DNA of 61,695 nucleotides from an uncultured Prevotellaceae bacterium (GTDB lineage: Bacteria; Bacteroidota; Bacteroidia; Bacteroidales; Bacteroidaceae): contig CAMWJL010000003.1 of the NCBI GenBank assembly GCA_947174565.1, positions 1 through 61,695 of the forward strand, in the 5' to 3' direction. Position numbers and translations under genes: made by a program. Shown in pieces: positions 1 to 9,401 of this stretch. Each line of letters begins with the position of its first letter. Position 1 is the stretch's first letter. The notes beneath the pieces are model-generated. The model had not been told where the DNA came from, did no database searches, and was given only the letters and a program-made list of their open reading frames with translations.

Positions 1-1428
1 GCGCTGGACTTCATGTGCCGCCGTCCTGAGACGAGGAAGCAGCGGAGCACGTTGATTCTGAGCGACATCTTGCAGAGTGGCGAATCGCCTAAGAGCCTCT
101 ATTCGCGCGTGGCGCAGATGGCGGCATCGAGGGGCATCGAGAAGGTGATTGGCGTGGGCGAGGAACTGAGTGCCTGTGCTGATTACTTCCCCATGGAGCA
201 CCACATGTTCCGAACGACAGAAGCCTTGATTGGCAGCGATGAGTTCGAGGGGCTGAGCAATGAATTCATCCTTATCAAGGGTGCGCGCCAGTTCCGTTTT
301 GACAAGGTGAGCGACCTCTTGACGTTGAAGGTACACCAGACCATTTTGGAGGTCAACCTCAATGCCCTTGTCAACAATGTGCGCTATTACCGCAGTTTCA
401 TGAAGCCCGAGGCGAAGATGGTGTGCATGGTGAAGGCAGGTGGCTATGGCGTGGGTTCGTTGGAGACGGGTAAGACGTTGCAAGACAATGGTGTGGATTA
501 TTTGGCTGTGGCTGTGGCCGACGAAGGGGCTGACCTGCGTGAGGCTGGCATTACCGCTAACATCATGATTATGAACCCCGAGACCACCTCGTTCAAGATG
601 CTGTTCGACTACCGTCTGGAACCCGAGGTGTTCAGTTTTGACCTGTTGGAGCAGCTGATTCGTGCGGCAGAGAAGGAGGGCATCACCAACTTCCCCATTC
701 ACATCAAACTCGACACGGGCATGCGCCGCCTGGGCTTCAACCCTGAGACGGACATGCCCCAGCTCATTGAGCGGTTGCGTCGTCAGACAGCGTTGGTGCC
801 TTGTTCGGTGTTCAGCCACTTTGTGGGTAGCGATGGCGATGAGTTCGATGCCTTTTCTCGTCGGCAATTTCAGTTGTACGATGAGGCGAGCCGTCAGTTG
901 CAGGCGGCTTATCCGCACAAGATAATCCGCCACATCTGCAACTCGGCAGGTATTGAGCACTTCCCTGAGTATCACCTCGATATGGTGCGATTGGGACTTG
1001 GCTTGTATGGCATCAATGCACGCAACAACCACATATTGAACAATGTCGCCACGCTGAAAACGACGATTCTCCAGATTCGCCAAGTACACAAAGGCGACAG
1101 CATCGGTTACTCGCGTCGCACCATCCTCAACCGCGACAGCCGCATTGCCGCCATCCCCATTGGCTATGCCGATGGCTTGAACCGCCATTTGGGCAATCGT
1201 GGTTGCTATTGTCTGGTGAACGGACAAAGGGCTGATTATGTGGGAAATATCTGTATGGATGTGTGCATGATAGACGTGACTGACATCGACTGCAAGGAGG
1301 GTGACTCTGTGGAGATTTTTGGTGACCACTTGCCCGTGACGGTGCTCAGCGATGCGCTGGACACGATACCATACGAGGTGCTCACTTGCATCAGCAACAG
1401 GGTGCAGCGTGTGTATGTACAGGAATGA
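1..1428 (+). CDS. Bifunctional MurF / alanine racemase fusion, 3' part only
   Basis: Open from the first base, so the gene starts outside the window. Roughly the first 105 visible residues are the C-terminal domain of UDP-N-acetylmuramoyl-tripeptide:D-alanyl-D-alanine ligase (MurF). From about residue 108 (TILEVNLNALVNNVRYYR) a complete fold-III PLP alanine racemase follows. The PLP lysine lies in MVKAGGYG (codon 433-435) and the second catalytic tyrosine in IGYSRR (codon 1108-1110); VGNICMDVCMIDVT is the usual C-terminal racemase motif. The fusion is a known Bacteroidetes arrangement that couples D-Ala supply to its use in cytoplasmic peptidoglycan precursor synthesis. The ATG at 13 is internal to the MurF domain and is not the start. 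Confidence 0.93.
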   Translation, partial: ALDFMCRRPETRKQRSTLILSDILQSGESPKSLYSRVAQMAASRGIEKVIGVGEELSACADYFPMEHHMFRTTEALIGSDEFEGLSNEFILIKGARQFRFDKVSDLLTLKVHQTILEVNLNALVNNVRYYRSFMKPEAKMVCMVKAGGYGVGSLETGKTLQDNGVDYLAVAVADEGADLREAGITANIMIMNPETTSFKMLFDYRLEPEVFSFDLLEQLIRAAEKEGITNFPIHIKLDTGMRRLGFNPETDMPQLIERLRRQTALVPCSVFSHFVGSDGDEFDAFSRRQFQLYDEASRQLQAAYPHKIIRHICNSAGIEHFPEYHLDMVRLGLGLYGINARNNHILNNVATLKTTILQIRQVHKGDSIGYSRRTILNRDSRIAAIPIGYADGLNRHLGNRGCYCLVNGQRADYVGNICMDVCMIDVTDIDCKEGDSVEIFGDHLPVTVLSDALDTIPYEVLTCISNRVQRVYVQE

Positions 1429-1475
1429 TTTTGACGATGAGGTTGCAGGGTAATGTAAAGTATGAGTCCTGACGC

Positions 1476-1506
1476 TTTGATATGACGAAAAAAAAGGCTA
1501 ACTTTG
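1476..1506 (+). promoter_or_regulatory. Bacteroidetes-type promoter of the first glycosyltransferase operon
   Basis: TTTG at 1476-1479 and TAACTTTG at 1499-1506 are separated by 19 nt, matching the -33/-7 consensus TTTG-N19-21-TAnnTTTG. The -7 box sits in a small inverted repeat, GGCTA (1496-1500) and TAGCC (1507-1511). The predicted start of transcription is about 20 nt before the ATG at 1534. Confidence 0.7.
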
Positions 1507-1533
1507 TAGCCGAAACCATGATGATGGAAGTTG

Positions 1534-2478
1534 ATGAATCCTCGTTACACCCTCGTTATTCCTCACTATAACCAGCCTCAGAAGTTGGGGCGGTTGTTGC
1601 AGTCGGTGCCTATGCGCAACGATTTGCAGGTGGTGGTGGCTGATGATGGCAGTGAGGCTTCGTTTGGCGGAGCGTTGATGGCATTGCAGGTGGAATATCC
1701 GCAGGTGGAGTTTTTGCTGTTGCCCGAAAACAAAGGAGGGGGCGCGGCTCGCAATGCGGCATTGCAGGTGGCGAAGGGCGGCTATGTGCTCTTTGCAGAT
1801 GCTGACGATGCTTTTGTGACGGAAGCACTGAACGGCTTGCTGGACAAGTATGCCAATGAAGACTTTGACTTGTTGGGGTTCAATGCTGTAGCTGTGGAGG
1901 AGGATACTGGTGTGCCATCGGCTCGTACTGACCGCCTTAATTGGATGATGGTTCAGCCAAAGAATGAGCGAGAGAGGTTGTTGCGTTATCTGCACAGCGA
2001 ACCGTGGTGCAAGCTGATTCGGAGGGAGTTGTTGGTGGAACGGGGTATCAGGTTTGACGAGACCCCGATGATGAATGATGTTCGCTTTTCTTATCTCGTG
2101 GGGCACTATGCAAGGCGAGTGGTTGTGGAGAATAGTGTGTGCTATCGTATATATAACAATGTGAATAGCGTCGGCAAGACAATGTCGCCCCAGCGCAAAA
2201 GGGCCTACACACAGGTGATGGCACAAACCAACCGATTCTTCCGCCAACATGGACTTCCTTATTGCTACAAACGGGCGTACCGCCCCTTGGTATTCAGTCT
2301 TTTGAAAGGACAATGGCGCGATGTGGTTGCTTGTGTGGCGGAGTTGAAGACGGTGGGTGAAAGTGGGCTTTCCATCGGATGGAATGTGTGTCTGTATCCT
2401 TTGTGGCTGGTGCGGTGGGCTTTGCGCAGACGCTGTTACTGCAAGGCTCGATTGGTTGTCGATGTTAAAAACGGATGA
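1534..2478 (+). CDS. Family 2 glycosyltransferase
   Basis: A GT-A fold glycosyltransferase of 314 residues. The N-terminus YTLVIPHYNQ begins the nucleotide-binding fold, VVVADDGS carries the first aspartates, and YVLFADADDAF is the DxD-like metal/nucleotide-sugar site. The sugar donor and acceptor cannot be read from sequence. I chose ATG 1534 over the adjacent TTG at 1531. It is first of three co-directional glycosyltransferases (next gene after 3 nt), behind a good promoter, which points to assembly of one surface glycan on the cytoplasmic face of the membrane. Confidence 0.87.
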   Translation: MNPRYTLVIPHYNQPQKLGRLLQSVPMRNDLQVVVADDGSEASFGGALMALQVEYPQVEFLLLPENKGGGAARNAALQVAKGGYVLFADADDAFVTEALNGLLDKYANEDFDLLGFNAVAVEEDTGVPSARTDRLNWMMVQPKNERERLLRYLHSEPWCKLIRRELLVERGIRFDETPMMNDVRFSYLVGHYARRVVVENSVCYRIYNNVNSVGKTMSPQRKRAYTQVMAQTNRFFRQHGLPYCYKRAYRPLVFSLLKGQWRDVVACVAELKTVGESGLSIGWNVCLYPLWLVRWALRRRCYCKARLVVDVKNG

Positions 2479-2481
2479 TGT

Positions 2482-3414
2482 ATGAACCGCCTGTTGCTCT
2501 CTTTCGTCATCCCTGCTTACAATGCTGCGCCTTACCTCAAGGAGTGTCTGGACAGCATTTATCGTTTGGATATGCAAGGGCGTGGTTATGAGGTCATTGT
2601 GGTGAACGATGGCTCTACAGATGGCACGGCTGAGTTCTTGCAGGGATATGCGCAAGGTCATGCCGAGATGGTGGTCATCACACAGGAAAATCGGGGGTTG
2701 AGTGCGGCTCGCAATGCTGGCATGCAGGTGGCAAAGGGGGAGTATCTCTGTTTTATGGATGCCGATGACCGTTTGTTTGCTGCCCGGGTGCCTGTCAAGA
2801 TGCTGGAGACACAGCAAGCTGATATATTCAGTGTCAATGTGTTGCAGACCGACCTTGCTGGCAAACGGAAACCCTATCGTCGCTATGTGCCACCTTATGA
2901 ACAACTGATGTCGGCACGCCAGTTTATGCAGGGACGTAACTTGATGCCGTGTGTGTGGAGCTATTTGTGGCGTACAGCCTTTCTGCGTGAGGTGCGGCTT
3001 TCGTTTGTGGAGGGCATGTATCATGAGGACGAGGACTTCACGCCAAGGGCTTTTGCGATGGCACAGACGTTCATGGCTTTGAATGTGGATTGGTATGAAC
3101 GGATTCTCCATGCTGAAAGTATCACCATGACCACTGACAAGGAACGTCAGCAGAAGAAACTTCGAGACATGGTGGCTGCATTGCGGCATGTTGAGGCGTT
3201 GGCACAGACAGATGCGGCATTGCGTGTCTGTCTGCAGTACAAGCTTGACTATTTGGCTGTGGATATCCTCCGTGTCTTGCTTCGTCAGCATCATTCTTGG
3301 ACTTTTAAGCGTGAAATTGTGGCGGACTTGAAAGCGTTGGACTATTTCCCGCTTCGATGGCACTGGGAGTGGAAATACTTCTTGTTCAATCTTTATACTC
3401 GGATGGTGCTGTAA
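2482..3414 (+). CDS. Family 2 glycosyltransferase
   Basis: 310 residues. LLSFVIPAYNAAPYLKECLD and VIVVNDGSTDGT are the classical GT2 N-terminal motifs, ENRGLSAARNAG the conserved loop, and YLCFMDADDRLF the DxD site. YHEDEDF is a plausible acceptor-side catalytic acidic motif. It resembles its upstream neighbour in architecture (both have a C-terminal helical, basic region) and follows it by 3 nt, so the two may descend from a duplication and are surely cotranscribed. Its specificity is unknown. Confidence 0.88.
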   Translation: MNRLLLSFVIPAYNAAPYLKECLDSIYRLDMQGRGYEVIVVNDGSTDGTAEFLQGYAQGHAEMVVITQENRGLSAARNAGMQVAKGEYLCFMDADDRLFAARVPVKMLETQQADIFSVNVLQTDLAGKRKPYRRYVPPYEQLMSARQFMQGRNLMPCVWSYLWRTAFLREVRLSFVEGMYHEDEDFTPRAFAMAQTFMALNVDWYERILHAESITMTTDKERQQKKLRDMVAALRHVEALAQTDAALRVCLQYKLDYLAVDILRVLLRQHHSWTFKREIVADLKALDYFPLRWHWEWKYFLFNLYTRMVL

Positions 3415-3434
3415 CTCCTTTTCTGTAGAGCCTT

Positions 3435-4568
3435 ATGCATATACTCGAAATACCGTCTTTCTTTCCTCCTCATGGCGGACTCTTCGCTTTGGATCAGGCA
3501 CGCGCCTTGCAGATGCAGGGAAACGTTGTGCGTATGTTGGCATGTGTGCAGTTGGGCGTGTCTGTCGATGGTGCTTTCTACTTCAAGGCTCGCCAAGGGA
3601 GATGGTGGGAAGAGATGGATGGAGTGGAGGTTTATCGTACCTATATGCGAGCCATTCCCCGTTGTATCCGTCCTAACCAAAAGCGTTGGTATCGTATCGT
3701 GGGGGAGATGTATGAGGACTATCGGCGGCGGTATGGCAAACCTGACGTGCTGCACGCCCACTGCTGTCAATGGGCTGGTGTGGCCGCACGGATGATTGCA
3801 GAACGTGAGGGCATCCCCTTCTTCATCACTGAGCATCTTCCTTCTGGCATCTTTGAAGCCAATTATGGGAAAGGTTGGCACAAGGCAGAATGGGCACGCT
3901 TGCTGTTGAAGGACACCTATTCGCTTGCCAATCATGTGATTCCAGTGTCAGCCGAGTTGGTAGATGACCTTGCTCCGTTCTTTGGCAAGGACTATGCGTT
4001 TACGCCTATCTCCAATATCATTGATGTGGACTTCTTCGCTTTCCATCTACGCAAACCACGGGAAGGCAGACCGTTCCGTTTCTGTTGTTTGGCTATTGGC
4101 GACATCCATCGCAAGGGCTACGATGTGTTGGCAGAAGCGTTGAAGGGAATGGATAATGTGGAGTTGCACATTGCAGGAAAAGGTACTGATTGTGAGGCTC
4201 TTCGTGCATTGTTTGTGGACATGCCGAACGTTTTCTTTCATGGTGCTTTGGACAAAATGGGTGTGCGCGATTTGCTCTACCATTCCGATGCGCTTGTGTT
4301 CGCTTCGCGGAGTGAGTCTCAGGGTTTGGTCATCATGGAGGCTATTAGTACAGGTATTCCCGTGGTGACCACCGACATCATCCCTCGGAATGCCTTGGTG
4401 GAAGGGGCTTGTCTGATTGCTGCAGTTGGTGATGCGGAATCGTTGCGCCAACGGATGCAGGAAGTGATGTCTGTGACGTTCAACCCTCAATGGCACGAGG
4501 TTTTGAGACAGCGTGTGGCACCAGAGGTGGTGGCACGGCAAATCATGCAAGTGTTCAATCAAGGCTGA
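3435..4568 (+). CDS. Family 4 (GT-B) glycosyltransferase
   Basis: 377 residues with a GT-B layout. The N-terminal acceptor domain starts MHILEIPSFFPPHGGLFALD (glycine loop after strand 1). The C-terminal nucleotide-sugar domain contains FRFCCLAIGDIHRKGYDVL and the E-x7-E type motif in SRSESQGLVIMEAISTGIPV. Such enzymes transfer hexoses from nucleotide sugars with retention. It is third in the forward operon, 20 nt after the previous gene. Its last 14 bp overlap the 3' end of the convergent fucosyltransferase gene, leaving no room for a separate terminator. Confidence 0.88.
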   Translation: MHILEIPSFFPPHGGLFALDQARALQMQGNVVRMLACVQLGVSVDGAFYFKARQGRWWEEMDGVEVYRTYMRAIPRCIRPNQKRWYRIVGEMYEDYRRRYGKPDVLHAHCCQWAGVAARMIAEREGIPFFITEHLPSGIFEANYGKGWHKAEWARLLLKDTYSLANHVIPVSAELVDDLAPFFGKDYAFTPISNIIDVDFFAFHLRKPREGRPFRFCCLAIGDIHRKGYDVLAEALKGMDNVELHIAGKGTDCEALRALFVDMPNVFFHGALDKMGVRDLLYHSDALVFASRSESQGLVIMEAISTGIPVVTTDIIPRNALVEGACLIAAVGDAESLRQRMQEVMSVTFNPQWHEVLRQRVAPEVVARQIMQVFNQG

Positions 4569-5445
4569 CCCATCCTTCTGCTCGAAGGGCATCTTCGGGT
4601 TTTGGGTATAATTCGGGATTGAACCAATGGCCGGGCATGATGACACGCTTGTCGGGATTGGAGTTCAAGAAAGCTCCCCACCAGCTGTAAGTGCTATTAG
4701 CGATGATGTTGTGTTGGCAGCAGCTCATGAGTTGCATATCGAAGTGGTTGCCCCAACCTGAAGTGATTCCTGTTCCTACACACTCACATTCTTCGGGAAG
4801 ATGTTGCTTAATCCACGTTGGATTGTCGGTAAATACATAAAAGCGAGGGTGTTGCAGGTGCTGTTTTATGTAGTCGATGGCATGGGTGTAGTAGGCTTCT
4901 GAGCAGGTGTTGTGGAAGCATGGGAGACTGGTGTAGTCCTTAGCCTTGCGGACGTGGATGGCTACGGACTCCTCGTTTGCCAGCCGCTGTGCCAGTTCTG
5001 CGTAGGGTGTATGTGGCTCAAAAGGCGTAAATTGGAAATCTTTGCAGATGCGTTCTTTCACTTGAGCCACCATGTCTGCTCGCTGGAAGAAGCCGATGAG
5101 GTAGGGACGCTTGCGCAGTTCCTCCTCGGTGGGCAGGCGGAAGGTTGGGTCTTCCATTCGCCACCATACCCGACTGGCATGGGGAATGTGTCGGCGCACT
5201 TTGGAGAGGAGGTCGCTGCCCCCTCCATAGCGGTTGATGAGCCGTGATGGGGCTTCTTCTATCGTGGCATTTGGGAAGATGCGTCGCCACTCCACCTGTT
5301 CATGGGCATGGGAGATTCGGTAGCTGGTGCTGTCCATCCACACGTTATACCCCTTCTGCCGCAGGTAGAGGTAGTAGGCGTATTGGAACATTCGGTTGGC
5401 TAAGCCTGAACGGAAGCGTATAACGATGTCTTGTGGGCGGCTCAT
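4555..5445 (-). CDS. Family 11 glycosyltransferase (alpha-1,2-fucosyltransferase type)
   Basis: 296 residues. The GT11 signatures are clear: FRSGLANRMFQYAYYLYLR near the N-terminus (family form GLGNQMFQYA), SVAIHVRKAKDY (HxRRGDY-like GDP-fucose motif, here HVRKAKDY, lacking the usual second Arg-Gly), FYVFTDNPTWIKQHL, and ANSTYSWWGAFLN near the C-terminus. It likely adds L-fucose to a galactose-containing glycan. It is last in the operon prmC - porZ-like - GT2 - GT11, 4 nt after the GT2 gene. The altered HxRRGDY motif makes the exact donor less certain. Confidence 0.83.
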   Translation of the reverse strand: MSRPQDIVIRFRSGLANRMFQYAYYLYLRQKGYNVWMDSTSYRISHAHEQVEWRRIFPNATIEEAPSRLINRYGGGSDLLSKVRRHIPHASRVWWRMEDPTFRLPTEEELRKRPYLIGFFQRADMVAQVKERICKDFQFTPFEPHTPYAELAQRLANEESVAIHVRKAKDYTSLPCFHNTCSEAYYTHAIDYIKQHLQHPRFYVFTDNPTWIKQHLPEECECVGTGITSGWGNHFDMQLMSCCQHNIIANSTYSWWGAFLNSNPDKRVIMPGHWFNPELYPKPEDALRAEGWVSLD

Positions 5446-5449
5446 GGGG

Positions 5450-6463
5450 TCAGTGGTTGTTGGAGGCGAATAGTTTTCGTAAGAGGAGAGCGAATGACCA
5501 CAAGAGAGGCATACTCGTGACGAATCGGACGAGTTTGGCTTTCATGTTGAAGCGAGCATGCCAATCTTTCTGACACAGAAGGGCTTCTGTGCGTAGTTCG
5601 TCGTTGTGGGCGCGGAAAGCGTGCATCAGCAGTGCGTAAAGCCGATAGTCAAAGTAGGATTGGAGCGCAGTTGCCTCTATCTGAAAGGTTTGGGCGAGGT
5701 CATATACCAGTTGGGTCGCATTCTTGACGAAGCGGAACTGCTTGGCTTCCTCTTGCGTGTTGGAGATGGTCTTTCCGCCTACTGCGTAGTAGAGAGTCGG
5801 TTCGTTGAGGTAGGCGACTTTCCCTGCCATCGCCATCATGAAGCACACTTGTACGTCTTCACATCCATAGGTCTTGTTGCGGAAGAAAGCAGTGTTGCGC
5901 TCGTAAGCCTGACGGATGACATCAGCCCGATATAAGGCGGTACAGAGGTGAATGACAGGGCGTTGCAGTTGGGTGAGGATGGGAACGAGCAGTTGTTGAC
6001 CATCTACGATTTCCGTTTCGCCTTTTGGGGTGTGAAAGCAGGGATGCGGATGGGGAGCGAAGATGGCTCCTGTGGTGGCATCCCGATGCAGATAGTCAGT
6101 GTGTACGAGCGTCACCTCTGGGTGTGCCTCCATGATGCGCAATTCCTTCTCTAATTTCTCGGGGTCGCTCCACTCGTCGTCGCCAGCGCAGTCGGCGATG
6201 TACCGACCTTGTGCGGCAAGCAGACAATCGAAGTAGTTATCGACGATGCCTTTATTGTGGGCATTGGCAAAGAGACGGATGGATTCAGGGTAGCGTTCAG
6301 CATACTGTCTGCACACGTCGAGGGTGTGGTCGGTCGAGCAGTCCTCACCCACGATGATTTCCACGGGCAGATGGCACTGCTGACGCAGGATGCCGTCGAG
6401 TGTCCGTGCGAGGGTGTCTTCTTGGTTATAGGTGCAGACAATGACAGATATAAGCTCCTTCAT
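5450..6463 (-). CDS. Family 2 glycosyltransferase
   Basis: 337 residues from ATG 6463 (MKELISVIVCTYNQEDTLAR). The open frame extends further upstream, but that part only shadows the preceding gene. IIVGEDCSTDHT and YIADCAGDDEWSDPEK supply the nucleotide and DxD-like motifs of GT2. Its start overlaps the stop of the porZ-like gene as ATGA (6460-6463), so translation is probably coupled. Donor and acceptor are unknown; the context suggests surface glycan synthesis. Confidence 0.87.
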   Translation of the reverse strand: MKELISVIVCTYNQEDTLARTLDGILRQQCHLPVEIIVGEDCSTDHTLDVCRQYAERYPESIRLFANAHNKGIVDNYFDCLLAAQGRYIADCAGDDEWSDPEKLEKELRIMEAHPEVTLVHTDYLHRDATTGAIFAPHPHPCFHTPKGETEIVDGQQLLVPILTQLQRPVIHLCTALYRADVIRQAYERNTAFFRNKTYGCEDVQVCFMMAMAGKVAYLNEPTLYYAVGGKTISNTQEEAKQFRFVKNATQLVYDLAQTFQIEATALQSYFDYRLYALLMHAFRAHNDELRTEALLCQKDWHARFNMKAKLVRFVTSMPLLWSFALLLRKLFASNNH

Positions 6464-8502
6464 GGGTGAACGATGAGGATTTTGGCGCATGCTCCCTCGT
6501 TGCCTTCTTCGTCGGTGCAGAGGGCATAGTAGATGCCTGAAGCGACGCGGCGACCGCTCTGCATGCAGCCGTTCCACGAGAACTCGCCTCCCACGCTGGT
6601 GCCTTCTGCCACAAGTTTGCCAGCCGCACTCACAATCTTCACATTCGAGTTCTGCATCAGCCCCGTGATGTGTACCTTGCCATGATAGTCGGGGCGCACA
6701 GGGTTGGGATAGACCTTGAGGGTGTTGTCGCGCATGGATGCGGCAGGGTCAGTGGCATCGCCCCGATAGGAGCAAAGTCCTTTGGTGGTGGCGATGAAGA
6801 CTTCGCCCGTCTCGCCGTTGATGGCAATGTCGTTGATTTCGTTGCTGATAAGGGGGCTGTTGGTAGTGGTGAAGTGTTCAAGTGTCTGCATACCGTCGGC
6901 ACTGAGCAGATACACGCCATCATCGACCGTGCCAATCCACTTGCGGTTGCCGCCGTCGATGGTGATGCACTTCACGTTGACGCTGTTCATCAGATAGTCA
7001 GCAAGACCGCTGCCATCGTTGCGTGGCACTTTGAGCTGGCTCAGGTGGAAGTTGTTGTTGAAGAGAGTGGTTGGGTCTTTGCACACGAAGAGTCCGAGGT
7101 TCGTGCCAATCCAAATAGTGCCATCCAGTGTTTCAGTAATACAATATACATAGTCAGGGTCGTAAGCCACACCGTCTTGGTTTTGGAACGCGGTGATAAA
7201 CTTATAGTGGTCGTCCCTCGTGTTGTCGAGCGTGCCGTTGGTGTTCATCACAAGAATGCCAGCGGCACGCGTTCCGTTTGCGTCGCGGCGACTGTTGGAC
7301 CACATCCATCCGCGTTGGTCAAAGATGATGTGGTCGAAAGTGGTGTTCCCTTTCAGCTCGTCGAACGGCAACTCCGTCCATGTGCCGTCCTTCTTGAGGA
7401 TGCGCACGATGACATCACACTCGTTGTTCATCATCCACAGATTGTTGCCAGCATCAAAAGCGAGGGCTGTCACACGCACATAGTTCTGCGCATTGGTGCT
7501 ATTAGGTAAGATGCTGGTCAGTGGCGAGTTATCGTAGGTGTAGTGGTTCTTCAACTTGTAGTCCTTAAACTCGTAGATGCCACTGCGCATCGTGCCCAGC
7601 CAGTGATGCTCTGGGTCGTTCGGGTCTTGCGCGATGTCAGTCACGTTCATGTAGGTGTTCTTCCCCACTAAGGCAATGGCCTCCTCTTCGTCGAAAGCAG
7701 TCCATCGACCGTTTTCATACTTCATGGCCGTGCCGGGATAGTTCACGTTGGGATAGTAGAAATTGCCGCCAGCCACCAACAGGCGGTTGCCCTGCATGTT
7801 GAGGTGGTAGGCATAGTTGCGAACGGGAGAGTTTGGCACGATGTCCTTCACCTGCTCCAGCCATTTGGCAGCCGCTTCCTGCTCCTCTGTTGTAGGGCCG
7901 AAAGTGACGGTACTTGCACTGACAGTCATCCAGTTAGCCATGTCCAGCAAGTTTTTCGCGCGGTCTCCCTCCTTCACACCAGCGGCGGTGTTGGCATACA
8001 GCTTGCCATTCACCAGCGTAGCCGCCTTCACTTTGCTGCCAAAGGTGTAGAAGTCCTCAAAGTAACCCTCCTTCAGATTGATGACTGCCAAGCCCTCGTT
8101 GAGGCTGATGAGTGCCTCCTTACCCACCACCTTTAGCTCGTTCAGCGTCTTGTCATTCAGCGTTTTGTTCTTCAAGTCCGACAAGTTCCAACGGGTGTTG
8201 TCCATGCCCAAGAGGTCGATATTGCCATTGTCATAGAGCACCACCAGACACTTCAACTGGGTCGAATAAGCGATGTCGTAGATGCCGCAGTCGCTCAGCG
8301 TGTTCGTCTTGTCGTAGGCCTCTATCAGTTGGTCGTCAGTGTCATAGCTGTACAGCCCCCCCTGAGCAAGGACGAAGATGCGCGAGTCGGTCTTCACCGC
8401 CTTCGTGGCTCCGTGGTATGCGGCATAGATGGTCCAGTCGTTGGCTTGCACGCAGTGGCTGCCAGCACAACACAATAGTAAGATGAAAAGCAGCTTTCTC
8501 AT
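6460..8502 (-). CDS. porZ: PorZ-like two-propeller T9SS protein with C-terminal sorting domain
   Basis: 680 residues. The signal peptide MRKLLFILLLCCAGSHCVQA is followed by two propeller-like halves with repeated blades (IYDIAYSTQLKCLVVLYDNG, WLGTMRSGIYEF, IWIGTNLGLFVCKD, WIGTVDDGVYLLS). The final ~85 residues begin TLKVYPNPVRPDYHGKV and form a beta-sandwich sorting domain of the T9SS type. In Porphyromonas gingivalis, PorZ is an outer-membrane surface component of the T9SS attachment complex that hands anionic LPS to the sortase PorU. This protein is somewhat shorter than that one. It follows prmC by 16 nt. PorZ identity is inferred from architecture; another two-component-type propeller protein is the alternative. 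Confidence 0.72.
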   Translation of the reverse strand: MRKLLFILLLCCAGSHCVQANDWTIYAAYHGATKAVKTDSRIFVLAQGGLYSYDTDDQLIEAYDKTNTLSDCGIYDIAYSTQLKCLVVLYDNGNIDLLGMDNTRWNLSDLKNKTLNDKTLNELKVVGKEALISLNEGLAVINLKEGYFEDFYTFGSKVKAATLVNGKLYANTAAGVKEGDRAKNLLDMANWMTVSASTVTFGPTTEEQEAAAKWLEQVKDIVPNSPVRNYAYHLNMQGNRLLVAGGNFYYPNVNYPGTAMKYENGRWTAFDEEEAIALVGKNTYMNVTDIAQDPNDPEHHWLGTMRSGIYEFKDYKLKNHYTYDNSPLTSILPNSTNAQNYVRVTALAFDAGNNLWMMNNECDVIVRILKKDGTWTELPFDELKGNTTFDHIIFDQRGWMWSNSRRDANGTRAAGILVMNTNGTLDNTRDDHYKFITAFQNQDGVAYDPDYVYCITETLDGTIWIGTNLGLFVCKDPTTLFNNNFHLSQLKVPRNDGSGLADYLMNSVNVKCITIDGGNRKWIGTVDDGVYLLSADGMQTLEHFTTTNSPLISNEINDIAINGETGEVFIATTKGLCSYRGDATDPAASMRDNTLKVYPNPVRPDYHGKVHITGLMQNSNVKIVSAAGKLVAEGTSVGGEFSWNGCMQSGRRVASGIYYALCTDEEGNEGACAKILIVHP

Positions 8503-8518
8503 ATATCCAATAACGAAG

Positions 8519-9397
8519 TTATGCCGGCTTTATTGCCCTCACCATGCGGTCGTTGCCAAAGCCATCCTTGCGCAGTTCCACATCGTGGTAGCCCATGCCT
8601 CGCAGCATTGCCACGGTCTCATGCCCGAAGCGACGGTTAATCTCGAAGTAGAGTTGCCCACCAGCGTGCAGCAGTTGCAGAGCTAATTCTCCTATCTTGC
8701 GATAGAACAGGAGAGGGTCGTTGTTGGGCACGAACAGGGCGAGGTGCGGCTCGTGCTCCAGCACATGGGCTTCCATCTCCCGTGCCTCTTCTTCGCAGAC
8801 GTATGGAGGGTTGGAGACGAGGCAATCGTAAGCATTCAGCGTCAAGCCTTGGTCGTTGAGCGTTGACAAGACATCCACTTTGGCAACCTTGAGTTTCACA
8901 TTGTTACGTTTGGCATTCTCTTGGGCGATATGCAGGGCGATGGGACTGATGTCCCAACCCTCCACCTCCACCTGTGGCAGCAGTTTGGCCAAAGCGATGG
9001 CGATGCAGCCACTGCCCGTGCCGATGTCCAGTATTCTTCTCGTTGGGCGTAGCGCATTGCCTGTTGGCAGTTGGCAATCCTTGACAATCCAGTCCACTAA
9101 CTCCTCCGTCTCGGGACGGGGAATGAGCACCCCCGAAGCGACACGGAACGTCATGCCACAGAAGTCGGCTTCGCCTAACACATACTGCACAGGTGTTCCA
9201 TGAGCCACCTGTGTCGCCATGTCAAGGGCTTGCTGCTCTTGGGCGGTGCGTGTAGTGTCGTCCCCTCCCGTCAGTACGTCGGTCGTGCTCATGCCACACA
9301 CCTTCTCCATCAGCAACAGGGCAATAGCCTTGGCCTCGTTGGCTTCCGTACCGCTCCGCACCAGCAGGGTCTTGATGTCGCTGTACGTCTTGTTCAT
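8519..9397 (-). CDS. prmC: Release factor glutamine N5-methyltransferase PrmC
   Basis: 292 residues from ATG 9397 (MNKTYSDIKTLLV). It has the N-terminal helical domain, then the Rossmann SAM site RRILDIGTGSGCIAIALA and the catalytic NPPY motif in DCLVSNPPYVCEEE. PrmC methylates the GGQ glutamine of RF1 and RF2 in the cytoplasm. The frame stays open to 9460, but the added residues do not match the family. A promoter sits directly over the start (see 9402-9432). It is first gene of the operon carrying porZ and two glycosyltransferases. Confidence 0.95.
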   Translation of the reverse strand: MNKTYSDIKTLLVRSGTEANEAKAIALLLMEKVCGMSTTDVLTGGDDTTRTAQEQQALDMATQVAHGTPVQYVLGEADFCGMTFRVASGVLIPRPETEELVDWIVKDCQLPTGNALRPTRRILDIGTGSGCIAIALAKLLPQVEVEGWDISPIALHIAQENAKRNNVKLKVAKVDVLSTLNDQGLTLNAYDCLVSNPPYVCEEEAREMEAHVLEHEPHLALFVPNNDPLLFYRKIGELALQLLHAGGQLYFEINRRFGHETVAMLRGMGYHDVELRKDGFGNDRMVRAIKPA

Positions 9398-9401
9398 GTT
9401 G

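Noticed and set aside
1498..3363. 621-codon reverse frame spanning two glycosyltransferase genes
   Set aside because: It runs antisense to two genes with textbook GT2 motifs and is His/Gln/Ser-rich without recognisable folds; a shadow.
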